Positions 15,373 to 22,702 of a DNA stretch of 33,180 nucleotides are shown here, piece by piece; the stretch's first letter is position 1; every line of letters begins with the position of its first letter. The notes beneath the pieces are model-generated. The model ran no database searches and was not told where the DNA came from. It saw nothing but the letters and a program-made list of their open reading frames with translations. This DNA comes from Epsilonproteobacteria bacterium (ex Lamellibrachia satsuma) (GTDB lineage Bacteria > Campylobacterota > Campylobacteria > Campylobacterales > Sulfurovaceae). The position numbers were made by a program, and so were the translations under genes. The stretch covers positions 1-33,180 of the forward strand of contig JQIX01000006.1 in assembly GCA_003934925.1 (NCBI GenBank), read 5' to 3'.

Positions 15373-16188
15373 CTAAGTAAATATCTTCATAATTATGAAC
15401 AGTATGACTATGAAAATAAGACCGATAACGACATCTTGTTCTTCGATCTTTTTATTTTTATCAATTTCTGTTTTCTGAGTTGAAGCTTTTAATCTTTGAG
15501 CTACGTGCTTCTTAATGGCATCCTCTTCTTTTATCAAATATTGGAGCTGCTCCCTAGCAGCTTTGAATGCCACTGTTCCTTTGCTACCACCCTCATGTGA
15601 AAATCCATCAGGATCAGTCCAAGTACCAAACCAGTGTGAATATCTGCTGTCATATCTACGTATAGAGTTCATTACTCGTATATCATCTTTCAGCAAATCA
15701 GCGATATGTTGGATCTTGGAAGATTGCGGACCTTCGATCATTGCATCATCGGCACCTTTAACGAGATTTCGATAGACACGAAAAACAAACCATGCTGCTA
15801 ATTCTTGATCTCTACCTTCGCTGAGTAGAGTGTTAAAAATCCTCTCATAAATTAATTTTTTGCCCGTATATTTTGTAGTTTCAATACCAAAATATTCAGC
15901 AAAACCCCTATGTCTTTCAGAAGCTTTTTTGTCATGCATTTGCTTGAAGGATATTAAGTCACTTAGCTCATCGAATGAAACCCCTTCTGGTATGTTTATT
16001 CCTAGACTGTTTGCATATTGTAATTGATTCTCTGAAGGCGGAAGTGGCGGGAGCTCTTCAACTGTTTCGGCTGTCGTCTGGTCTTTTTTTAGTAGAGCGT
16101 GGAGTTCTTCTTCGTTTTTTGCCTCAAAGATTCGTTTACGCTGTCGTCCAGTGTGGATTCCAGTTCCAATTACTTGATATCTTGGCAT
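15373..16188 (-). CDS. Unknown cassette protein with C-terminal membrane anchor
   Basis: A 271-residue protein of unknown family. The first 30 residues (RYQVIGTGIHTGRQRKRIFEA) form a basic module. Residues about 50-82 contain SENQLQYANSLGINIPEGVS, a short helical motif of the SxxQLxYAxxLGI type. The central region is helical and ends with a Trp- and Gly-containing segment, SHWFGTWTDPDGFSHEGGSKG. A Lys-rich linker leads to a single hydrophobic helix at the extreme C-terminus (VVIGLIFIVILFIIM), suggesting a tail anchor with the body in the cytoplasm. The start is set at 16188, where GAGGTG precedes the ATG, rather than at 16203. It lies directly upstream of the TIR cassette. Confidence 0.65.
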   Translation of the reverse strand: MPRYQVIGTGIHTGRQRKRIFEAKNEEELHALLKKDQTTAETVEELPPLPPSENQLQYANSLGINIPEGVSFDELSDLISFKQMHDKKASERHRGFAEYFGIETTKYTGKKLIYERIFNTLLSEGRDQELAAWFVFRVYRNLVKGADDAMIEGPQSSKIQHIADLLKDDIRVMNSIRRYDSRYSHWFGTWTDPDGFSHEGGSKGTVAFKAAREQLQYLIKEEDAIKKHVAQRLKASTQKTEIDKNKKIEEQDVVIGLIFIVILFIIMKIFT

Positions 16189-16702
16189 TTTCACCTCATA
16201 CAATACGATTTTTTATCGACAACCATTTTTTGTCACTACGTTCAGTGCTCAGCGCGGCCGATGCGATGTTGTAGCGAAGTGGAAACGTCGCATCTATTTA
16301 TTAGGGGAACACTTTGTCCCACTATTGCTTTATTTTTCATATTAATAGTATATCAAAAATGTCCGTCTATTTCTAAAAATATGGCAATTTGAAAGATGTT
16401 TACTACTTTCTTTTGCAAAATTCTATAGTTATAAAAATTGATTATGTCCTTTTAGTCTGATATAAGCCGTTATTTGGACAAAGTGTTCCTCTATTTGTTA
16501 ATTTCCGGCAATAGAGGACATTATGTCTTGCTATTTTTTTCTTGTTCTAATGCTGGGAAACTGTGAAAGAACCTCGGAAGTGACATACTATGTTTCGTTA
16601 TATCTTTTTGTTTTTTACATCTTAAAAGTGAAGATTCACACATATGAGTGTAATTTCTAATTTTGGCATCCAGGTTTATGGCTTTGTTGGGCGATATTTG
16701 AC
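16189..16702. other. Gene-free, repeat-dense boundary of the accessory island
   Basis: No gene is supported here. It holds a GATGCGA/TCGCATC hairpin (16260-16266 with 16288-16294), the 188-bp inverted-repeat element listed separately (16295-16500) and a perfect GACATTATGTC palindrome at 16518-16528. There is also an AT-rich tract up to the cytochrome stop. The minus-strand sequence just after that stop reads GCCCAACAAAG, which fits an attC 1R box, but no partner box is visible. It is the place where one would look for an attI site or a decayed cassette. Confidence 0.5.
16295..16500. mobile_element. 188-bp MITE-like element with 9-bp direct repeats
   Basis: Inverted ends GGGGAACACTTTGTCC (16304-16319) and GGACAAAGTGTTCCTC (16476-16491) differ at a single position. 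They are flanked by TATTTATTA (16295-16303) and TATTTGTTA (16492-16500), an 8-of-9 direct repeat that looks like a target duplication. The interior is AT-rich and non-coding. It is a non-autonomous element or an insertion-sequence relic, different from the TTTA-flanked family at 5225-5498. Confidence 0.65.
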
Positions 16703-17125
16703 TTATCTAGTTCGATAGCCTGCATGACATTCCACGCAAGATTGTGTTACTGCCATAAGTGCCTCATAAGCTGATTCTAAATTCCCTTTTTTTGCAACCT
16801 GTGCAAAATGACTCGCAGCACTGTGCATATTGTATCCTACCTGTTTCATCCCTTTGGGCATATATTTGGCCAAACTGCCTGTGCTATGTGAATGACGTGC
16901 ACTGAGTCCAAGGCGCTTTTCCGCAACATCTGCTGCTTCATCCAGTTCGTCAAAAGCAAGGTTTTCCAATATCTCATTGAGTGCAGCCATGTGATCACGC
17001 ATATTTGACAGCTGCTTCAGTTGAAGCTTTGGAGGAAATTTGACATATTGTCTTGTTTCTTCTGCATTGGCAGTGCTGTTTGCAAAAATGCAAAGTATTA
17101 AAATGGGTATTATCTTTTTTATCAT
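16703..17125 (-). CDS. Periplasmic monohaem cytochrome c, c'/c556-like
   Basis: A 140-residue protein with a signal peptide (MIKKIIPILILCIFANSTANA). The body is helical, and the single haem motif CVECH lies close to the C-terminus, nine residues before the end. A C-terminal haem and four-helix character resemble class II cytochromes c (c', c556). It would carry electrons or bind small ligands in the periplasm. The frame opens further to 17167, but AAGGAAAAAA before the ATG at 17125 and the signal peptide fix the start. It is separated from rpiB by a repeat-bearing gap and may have its own promoter. Confidence 0.8.
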   Translation of the reverse strand: MIKKIIPILILCIFANSTANAEETRQYVKFPPKLQLKQLSNMRDHMAALNEILENLAFDELDEAADVAEKRLGLSARHSHSTGSLAKYMPKGMKQVGYNMHSAASHFAQVAKKGNLESAYEALMAVTQSCVECHAGYRTR

Positions 17126-17221
17126 ATTTTTTCCTTGTTTACAATTAACAATTAGGGCTCCAACCATTCCATTGGGTTACTCAACATTTCCCGATAGTCT
17201 TTATTTATGTTTTTAGCCTTT

Positions 17222-17297
17222 CTTGTTCCCATGGATGGGAACGAGAAAAGCCGTCACTGTTCTCGAAACGCTTTGCTTTCAAGGTCGTTCACAGTGA
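17222..17297. repeat. Paired intergenic repeats: GTTCCC...GGGAAC palindrome (copy C) and conserved-loop hairpin
   Basis: 17222-17245 reads CTTGTTCCCATGG then ATGGGAACGAG, a clean copy of the dispersed palindrome family. Eight bases on, TCACTGT (17254-17260) pairs with ACAGTGA (17291-17297) around a loop whose complement reads GAACGACCTTGAAAGC then AAAGCGTTTCGAG. Nearly the same loop, within a different stem, occurs at 29126-29171, also near a copy of the palindrome and in the same relative order. Confidence 0.7.
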
Positions 17298-17340
17298 GAA
17301 GAGCAGACTACGTCTGATCAATAGCTAATTGCTTACGCGA

Positions 17341-17799
17341 TTACCCCAGATCCGATCCAAAGCTACACATACCTTCTTCTATCTTGGCGACACGCCCTGC
17401 GTGTCTTCCGCCTTCGAATTCTGTGCTGGCAAAAACCTCTATCATATCCTCTATGACACCTTTACCTACGACACGTTCACCAAAGCAGAGGATATTCGCA
17501 TCATTATGCTGTCTGGTAAGCTTGGCAGTGTAGTGGTCATGGCAGAGTGCCGCACGGATACCTTGTATCTTGTTCGCGGAGATGGAAATACCGATCCCTG
17601 TCCCACAAATAAGAATACCAAAACTTCCTTCATCGGCAAGTACAGCGTGGGCACATTTGTGTGCATAGTCAGGATAATCCACTCTGTCGGCAGAGTCGGG
17701 ACCCAGGTCGATGATCTCATGCCCTAAAGAGGTAACGACCTCTTTTACATAGGCTTTTATAGCATAACCGGCATGATCTGTAGCGATGTAAAATTTCAT
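17341..17799 (-). CDS. rpiB: Ribose-5-phosphate isomerase B
   Basis: Interconverts ribose-5-phosphate and ribulose-5-phosphate in the pentose phosphate pathway. The 152-residue protein shows the RpiB/LacAB pattern: ATDHAGY at residues 6-12, VDYPDYAH, the ICGTGIGISISANK active-site block with its cysteine, and RQHNDANILCFGERV. The C-terminal EFEGGRHAGRV segment contributes phosphate-binding residues. It starts 29 nt after the M50 protease stop and is likely the last gene of the folD-lepB-M50-rpiB operon. Confidence 0.96.
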   Translation of the reverse strand: MKFYIATDHAGYAIKAYVKEVVTSLGHEIIDLGPDSADRVDYPDYAHKCAHAVLADEGSFGILICGTGIGISISANKIQGIRAALCHDHYTAKLTRQHNDANILCFGERVVGKGVIEDMIEVFASTEFEGGRHAGRVAKIEEGMCSFGSDLG

Positions 17800-17828
17800 A
17801 AATATTCCTTATTGTTTAATTAGAAGGT

Positions 17829-18476
17829 TCAATCGAGTAACCATTTTGCTATCCAGGCAACCGGACGGAACAAATAGTCTGAAACAGGCGACAATAAAAT
17901 AAGCACCAGGATTATCATTCCGTATGGGTATATTTTATCATAAAAGGCCGTAAATCCTTTAAGGTTCAACCCCTGTGCAAGATATCTGAGTGCATTGGCA
18001 CCGTCAAGAGGAGGGATAGGCCAAAGGTTGAAAACACCCAGAATGATGTTGAGAATGAAAGACTGGTAAAGAAAGAGGGCAAAAAATGCACCTATAACAG
18101 ACTCCGGATGTGAGACCAGGGGAAAAAGTGCTGCAGAGATGGCAGCCAGAACAAAGTTGAAAGTGATCCCTGCCAGGGATACGGCAACGGCAGCGTTCGT
18201 TCCTCCGTTCTTCAGTACGGTATAGATATTGATCGGAACCGGTTTTGCCCAGCCGAAAATAAAAGGGGCACCGCTGAAATAGAGTACGGCAGGAACAAGG
18301 ATGGTCCCTACAGGATCTACATGGATCAGAGGATTGATGCTCAAGCGCCCCAGATCTTTTGCCGTAGTGTCGCCATATTTGAAAGCAACCCATCCATGCA
18401 TGATCTCATGGCCGACAATGGCAATGATGAGCGCAGCGACCATCGCTACGAGTTTAAGGATCTCTATTTCATTCAT
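17829..18476 (-). CDS. Site-2 protease family (M50) membrane metalloprotease
   Basis: A 215-residue polytopic membrane protein. The zinc-binding HEIMH is at residues 23-27 within the first helix, and the third ligand is Asp158 in LWPIPPLDGANAL. At least five hydrophobic segments are visible. This compact form without a PDZ domain is common in bacteria as the Rv/YwhC-type site-2 protease; its substrates are unknown. Its ATG overlaps the lepB stop by four bases (ATGA), which suggests translational coupling. The pairing with signal peptidase places two membrane proteases in one operon. Confidence 0.9.
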   Translation of the reverse strand: MNEIEILKLVAMVAALIIAIVGHEIMHGWVAFKYGDTTAKDLGRLSINPLIHVDPVGTILVPAVLYFSGAPFIFGWAKPVPINIYTVLKNGGTNAAVAVSLAGITFNFVLAAISAALFPLVSHPESVIGAFFALFLYQSFILNIILGVFNLWPIPPLDGANALRYLAQGLNLKGFTAFYDKIYPYGMIILVLILLSPVSDYLFRPVAWIAKWLLD

Positions 18477-19444
18477 TGAATAGGCTGTTCATGCTCAATG
18501 GATTCTATGCGTCTTCCTACACGTCCCCATCTTACGGTATAGCGTTGTCTGTCCCAGAGTGATTCACACTCTTTGGAATCTATGGCTACATCACCGCAGA
18601 CACGTTTAAGTCCTGCATGGTCTTTGCCGCTGCCATACTGTCCACCTTTAAATACACGGTCATAGGAACGATGTTCCAAACTCATATAGATAAGCCAGGG
18701 CTTTCCGACGATGAGTTTGTAAGGTACTGAGCCCCAGAAGCGGCTGTCATTGGAGTTGTCACGGTTGTCGCCTATCATATAGTAATGATCAGCCTCCACT
18801 TTTGTATAGAGCGCATTGATCTCTTTGCCTCCCATTCCGTAAACAGGTGCATTCAGTTCATCTATCATAACAGGTATCATATTTATTTCTTTATTGTAGG
18901 CATAATATTGCAGCAATACTTCAAAGATGTTACTCCCCTCCGGCACATATTGGATCCCCGGATATTTGTCCATATAGGGATTCTCTACCCAAAGTTTGCC
19001 TCTGAGTGAAACGATCTTCTCTTTTGGATAGTTGTTTTTTATATACGCATCCCCTTCATGAAAATGAATAAGAAGTCTTTTGTTTACATAGATAAGCTCA
19101 TCACCGCCTACAGCTACACAACGCTTCACATAATGTATTTTAGGGTTTTTAGGATAACGGAAAATAACAATATCTTCTCTTTTTGGTCTTGGACCTTCTA
19201 TAAGGTGGCCGTTACCGTTGAAATCCGGTAAAAGAGGTATTTCCAGCCATGGAAGATGAGGGATAGGGATACCGTATGAATATTTTTTTGCAAAAAGAAA
19301 GTCACCAATGAGCTGCGTTCTTTTCATTGAACCGCTTGGAATAACAAAAGACTGGGCCACAAAGAAGATAAGGAACAGTACGATAATGATCGTACCTGTC
19401 CATGAGCTTGAAAATCTATATGATGCTGAGAGGAATTTTTTCAC
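18473..19444 (-). CDS. lepB: Signal peptidase I
   Basis: Cleaves Sec and Tat signal peptides at the outer face of the inner membrane. The single N-terminal membrane helix is at about 17-34, followed by the catalytic serine, Ser39 in PSGSM, and the general-base lysine, Lys107 in HYVKRCVAVGGD. GDNRDNSNDSRFWG is the C-terminal signature. The protein has 323 residues. The start codon is GTG, directly abutting the folD stop (TAAGTG), with AAAGGG inside the folD end as ribosome binding site, so the two genes are tightly coupled. Confidence 0.95.
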   Translation of the reverse strand: MKKFLSASYRFSSSWTGTIIIVLFLIFFVAQSFVIPSGSMKRTQLIGDFLFAKKYSYGIPIPHLPWLEIPLLPDFNGNGHLIEGPRPKREDIVIFRYPKNPKIHYVKRCVAVGGDELIYVNKRLLIHFHEGDAYIKNNYPKEKIVSLRGKLWVENPYMDKYPGIQYVPEGSNIFEVLLQYYAYNKEINMIPVMIDELNAPVYGMGGKEINALYTKVEADHYYMIGDNRDNSNDSRFWGSVPYKLIVGKPWLIYMSLEHRSYDRVFKGGQYGSGKDHAGLKRVCGDVAIDSKECESLWDRQRYTVRWGRVGRRIESIEHEQPIQ

Positions 19445-20290
19445 TTATACCCTTTGCTTTGCAGATTTGAGTGTATTGGAAAGAAGCATAGCGATGGTCA
19501 TAGGGCCGACACCACCTGGAACAGGGGTAATATATGAGCATTTTGGACTAACATTCTTGAAATCCACATCACCTACAAGGGAGCCGTCCTCTATGCGGTT
19601 GATCCCGATATCGATGACAATGGCACCTTCTTTCACCATATCTTCTTTGATGAGACCCGGTACACCGACACCCACAACCACAATATCGGCTTTTGAAGTA
19701 TGAGCCTTAAGGTCTTTGGTAAAGATATGGGTAATGGTTACTGTGGCATTTGCATTCAGAAGCAGGGATGCCATAGGTTTTCCCACGATATTACTTGCCC
19801 CTACCACGCAGACATCCTTTCCCTGCAGTTCAATGTTGTACTCTTCAAACATTTTCATAACACCAAGAGGTGTACAAGCTACAAAACTGTCAAGTCCTGT
19901 TACCAGACGCCCTACATTATAAGCATGGAAACCATCTACATCTTTTTTGGGATCGATGACTTCAAGTATTTTGTCTGTATCTATGTGTTTAGGCAAAGGG
20001 AGTTGTACCAGGATACCATCTATACGTGGGTTACTGTTCATCATTTCAATGGTCGCTATGATCTCATCCTGGGAAATAGTATCAGGCATATTATGCGTAA
20101 TGGAGTAAAAACCGACTTTCTCACATGCTTTTGCTTTCATTTTTACATAGGCATGACTTGCCGGGTCATCACCCACAAGGATCACTGCAAGTCCTGGAAC
20201 GATATTTTCTTCCTGTTTCAGTTGTTCTACTTCAGTCGCTACAGAATCCTGTACTTTTTTGGCTAAGGCTTTACCATCGATCAGTTGCAT
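19445..20290 (-). CDS. folD: Bifunctional methylenetetrahydrofolate dehydrogenase/cyclohydrolase
   Basis: Provides 10-formyl-THF from 5,10-methylene-THF in one-carbon metabolism. The 281-residue protein has the active-site Tyr48 and Lys52 in AYVKMKAKACEKVG. It also has DGILVQLPLPKH, DPKKDVDGFH, the NADP-binding VVGASNIVGKP block and the C-terminal PGGVGPMTIAMLL. AAAGGG precedes the ATG by about 8 nt. It is the first gene of the folD-lepB-M50-rpiB unit. Confidence 0.97.
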   Translation of the reverse strand: MQLIDGKALAKKVQDSVATEVEQLKQEENIVPGLAVILVGDDPASHAYVKMKAKACEKVGFYSITHNMPDTISQDEIIATIEMMNSNPRIDGILVQLPLPKHIDTDKILEVIDPKKDVDGFHAYNVGRLVTGLDSFVACTPLGVMKMFEEYNIELQGKDVCVVGASNIVGKPMASLLLNANATVTITHIFTKDLKAHTSKADIVVVGVGVPGLIKEDMVKEGAIVIDIGINRIEDGSLVGDVDFKNVSPKCSYITPVPGGVGPMTIAMLLSNTLKSAKQRV

Positions 20291-20316
20291 TGAGAGGCCC
20301 TTTATTTTTTTAAGGT

Positions 20317-20322
20317 ATTATA
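20317..20322 (-). promoter_or_regulatory. -10 box of the folD operon
   Basis: TATAAT on the minus strand in TTGATATAATACC, 26 nt before the folD ATG, giving a leader of about 20 nt with an AAAGGG ribosome binding site. Confidence 0.5.
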
Positions 20323-20388
20323 TCAAAAATAGTTTAGGACTAATCTCCAAGGGTAAATATTGGTCCTGGAAGCGAGTTAAACCATAGT

Positions 20389-20724
20389 ATGAAGCGGCTG
20401 TTACTTTTAATACCATTACTGCTGGGAGCAGATGAAGATTTCATTTCACATTATGAGTATGGTGAAATGCTTTATAATAACCCAAGAGGGGTAAGCTGTT
20501 CACAATGTCATGGGAAAAGCGGTGAGGGTACAACCATCGTAGAATTTCGTGATATTCATGGCAAACAGGTCATTAAAGGGTCGGATATACGCCAAAAAGA
20601 TCTCTCTTCCATGATCGACAGTGTGAACAGATATCATGAGATCATGCCCCGGTATTATCTGACAGATGAAGAGGTGAAAGCGATCTATGATTATTTGCAA
20701 AAGAAGAATAAAGGGAGCCTCTAA
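20389..20724 (+). CDS. Small monohaem cytochrome c
   Basis: A 111-residue periplasmic cytochrome. A short hydrophobic signal (MKRLLLLIPLLLGA) is followed by YGEMLYNNPRGVSCSQCHG with the haem-binding CSQCH at about 37-41. The probable axial methionine is in HEIMPRYYLTDEEVKAIYDYL, a class I cytochrome pattern. No strong ribosome binding site is seen. The last three residues and the stop codon (GGG AGC CTC TAA) are encoded within the left arm of an inverted-repeat element, so the natural C-terminus may have been altered by the insertion. Confidence 0.88.
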   Translation: MKRLLLLIPLLLGADEDFISHYEYGEMLYNNPRGVSCSQCHGKSGEGTTIVEFRDIHGKQVIKGSDIRQKDLSSMIDSVNRYHEIMPRYYLTDEEVKAIYDYLQKKNKGSL

Positions 20725-20784
20725 AAATCATTTATCCCGTGCAAAGTTAAATAATTGGCTATAATTATTTTAGAGGTGCCCTTT
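20710..20784. repeat. 75-bp inverted-repeat element related to the 5225-5498 MITE
   Basis: The left arm AAAGGGAGCCTCTAAAAAT (20710-20728) pairs with the right arm (20764-20784), whose complement reads AAAGGGCACCTCTAAAAT. The ends share the AGGGnnCCTCTAA pattern with the 266-bp element. It overlaps the stop codon of the cytochrome gene on the left and contains a TATAAT on the right, so it could serve both as a terminator-like hairpin and as a promoter. Confidence 0.6.
20760..20765 (+). promoter_or_regulatory. -10 box for the DUF4139 gene inside the repeat
   Basis: TATAAT in TTGGCTATAATTATT lies 51 nt before the DUF4139 ATG and within the inverted-repeat element. Transcription would start near 20772. 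Confidence 0.45.
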
Positions 20785-20816
20785 AAAGTGTACTATAGAA
20801 CCATAAAGGATGATCC

Positions 20817-22235
20817 ATGAAGTTTTCTATACCATTAAGTATATTGCTTTTAACAAATATCAGTGCATTAGCCTCATCTTTATCTGTGTTTCAAAATCAA
20901 ACTATTTACAGCTTCACAGCAGAGAATGGCTATATCGGTTTTGCCAAGGGAGTAAAAGCAAAGTGTGAAGGAAATACGATAGCACTTAAAGCTATGTATA
21001 ACTGTCCCCCTGACAAAAGGTTATGTAAGGAGTTGCTGGACCTGAAAGAGACTGGCAAGAAATTAAATACCATTCAAGCCAATACAAAAGCGCTTAACCA
21101 GCTTCTTTCCCTTCCAAGGCCTACAAAGCTTAATGTCAGTGCATGGGTAGAGTCTGCCAGGCTTATTGGGGCAGAACAGGCAAATCTTTTTTCCGAAGCA
21201 CAAAAAACTTCTGAAATATTGGCTTTAAAACAAAGAGCCTTTCAAAAGCAGGCTCCCTCGAAAAATGCACTTGGTACTGCGAAACGATGCCCGAAAGAGC
21301 TTGAATTGACTATCCCGCATGGCTATATCTCTTTCTCTACATTCTATGAAGCCGATATATTGAACGAGAAAGAGGCAAAGGTTACCCAATACCTATCTAT
21401 AAACAACCGCAGCGGTATCGACATAGAAGTAGATACAGCAATGTTCTACTACCGTTCTGCAAATCAATATGTAAACCCTATACATTTTACACCATGGAAA
21501 GTAGGCAAATATGTTCCCATGCCCAAAAGAACGTATGTGCAATCCATGATGAAAGAGGCAAGAATGACCATGGCGGATGAAGCAAGTGCAGGGGTTATGC
21601 CTATCTCTGCCCCTGTAGCTTCTTATGAAGATGCCAGAGAATATAAGATAAAAAATCTTGCTCTACCTTCTACAGGAGTGCCATTGGATGCAAAGGTGCT
21701 TACATGGAAAGCACCGATAAACTGTGAAATGCGCACCTATCCTTATGTAGATAGAAGAGTATTTCAGGTCTGTTCTTTTAAACCAAAATATCAGATCGAC
21801 AGTAGCAGGTGGAAAGTAAGGTCCGGACAAAAGATGATCAATGAAAGTGCAACAGGGGAATACTATGGAGGAAAGTATGATCTCTACACCAGGCTCGAAG
21901 AAGATATTCAGGTGGAACGCAAACCGATCGTACAAAAAGAACGTCAAACAGGTATCTTCGGTGGAACTGCACGCAAGAAAGACGGATATACTTTAACGCT
22001 TATAAACAAATCCGATAAAGCAAGAACACTGATAGTGACAGAACGTATACCGGCTTCTACAACAGAAGAGATAAAAGTAAAACTTTTAAACATAAGGTCA
22101 GCTAAAAATGTAGACTATAGACTTCTTAAAGATGGGAAAATAGAGATGAAACTTTTGTTAGGTGCACATGAAAGTAGAAAAATTGATATATTGTTCGAGC
22201 TTTCTTACGATAAAGATCTGAAAATAAGTTATTAG
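20817..22235 (+). CDS. DUF4139 domain protein, exported
   Basis: A 472-residue protein with a signal peptide (MKFSIPLSILLLTNISALA). The N-terminal 150 residues include a helical, coiled-coil-like part (LLDLKETGKKLNTIQANTKALNQL). The C-terminal 250 residues form the beta-rich DUF4139 region: YLSINNRSGIDIEVDTAMFYYRSA, then LTLINKSDKARTLIVTERIPAS and finally GKIEMKLLLGAHESRKIDILFELSYDKDL, where the invariant E-R-x-P is visible. Relatives are periplasmic or surface proteins of unknown function, previously called mucoidy inhibitor-like. AAAGGATG precedes the ATG. Confidence 0.8.
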   Translation: MKFSIPLSILLLTNISALASSLSVFQNQTIYSFTAENGYIGFAKGVKAKCEGNTIALKAMYNCPPDKRLCKELLDLKETGKKLNTIQANTKALNQLLSLPRPTKLNVSAWVESARLIGAEQANLFSEAQKTSEILALKQRAFQKQAPSKNALGTAKRCPKELELTIPHGYISFSTFYEADILNEKEAKVTQYLSINNRSGIDIEVDTAMFYYRSANQYVNPIHFTPWKVGKYVPMPKRTYVQSMMKEARMTMADEASAGVMPISAPVASYEDAREYKIKNLALPSTGVPLDAKVLTWKAPINCEMRTYPYVDRRVFQVCSFKPKYQIDSSRWKVRSGQKMINESATGEYYGGKYDLYTRLEEDIQVERKPIVQKERQTGIFGGTARKKDGYTLTLINKSDKARTLIVTERIPASTTEEIKVKLLNIRSAKNVDYRLLKDGKIEMKLLLGAHESRKIDILFELSYDKDLKISY

Positions 22236-22261
22236 GAGAGGGAATAAAAGAAGAGTTTAAA

Positions 22262-22282
22262 TTGCAGGCAAAAAGCCTGCAA
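22262..22282 (-). terminator. Hairpin terminator between cspA-type gene and DUF4139 gene
   Basis: TTGCAGGC (22262-22269) pairs with GCCTGCAA (22275-22282) around a five-base loop. It lies just after the cold-shock gene stop on the minus strand and after the DUF4139 stop on the plus strand, so it may work for both. Only a short AT-rich tail follows on the minus strand. Confidence 0.6.
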
Positions 22283-22289
22283 GCCACGA

Positions 22290-22508
22290 TTAAAGTGGTG
22301 TTACGTTCTCAGCTTGTGGTCCTTTTTGACCTTCACCGATCTCGAATGTTACTGCTTGACCTTCAGCAAGAGTCACACGACCGCCGCCTTCATTGTTCAC
22401 TTGACGGAAATGTACGAATACATCACTCCCACCGTTCTCTTGTTGGATAAATCCATAACCTTTTTCATCGTTGAACCATTTAACGGTTCCCTTTACTAAT
22501 TCTGCCAT
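22290..22508 (-). CDS. Cold-shock protein (CspA family)
   Basis: A 72-residue cold-shock domain protein acting as an RNA chaperone. RNP1 is KGYGFI and RNP2 is VFVHF, in [23 protein letters not shown] and [10 protein letters not shown]. The last strand ends in [11 protein letters not shown]. Length and composition are typical. An AAAGG lies ahead of the ATG. About 190 nt of gene-free sequence lie upstream, with a GATGAA...TTCATC hairpin, as often found for cold-shock leaders. Confidence 0.96.
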   Translation of the reverse strand: MAELVKGTVKWFNDEKGYGFIQQENGGSDVFVHFRQVNNEGGGRVTLAEGQAVTFEIGEGQKGPQAENVTPL

Positions 22509-22702
22509 TGTTGTACCTTTGGTATATTTTTCACTTCATCTTAAAATGTAAGTGGAGTCAAAATAGAAGAGAGTCTTTCGGGGGTCTAGCAGAGTTTAAC
22601 ACACACACTTAACACACGAGAGATGAACTCGAACCTCATCTTTCATCGGATATATTGTATCTTCTTTTTTTAGACTTAAGCTTATTTGATGCAAAAAATA
22701 AA

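Noticed and set aside
16503-16605. Possible third attC site ending in TTTCGTTATATC
   Set aside because: The right end resembles the other sites, but there is no GTTA-type partner and the arms pair poorly, so it is not listed as a feature.
16686-16698. GCCCAACAAAG after the cytochrome stop on the minus strand, a good 1R-type attC box
   Set aside because: No complementary GTTGGGC-type box lies within a plausible distance; left as a note in the boundary region.
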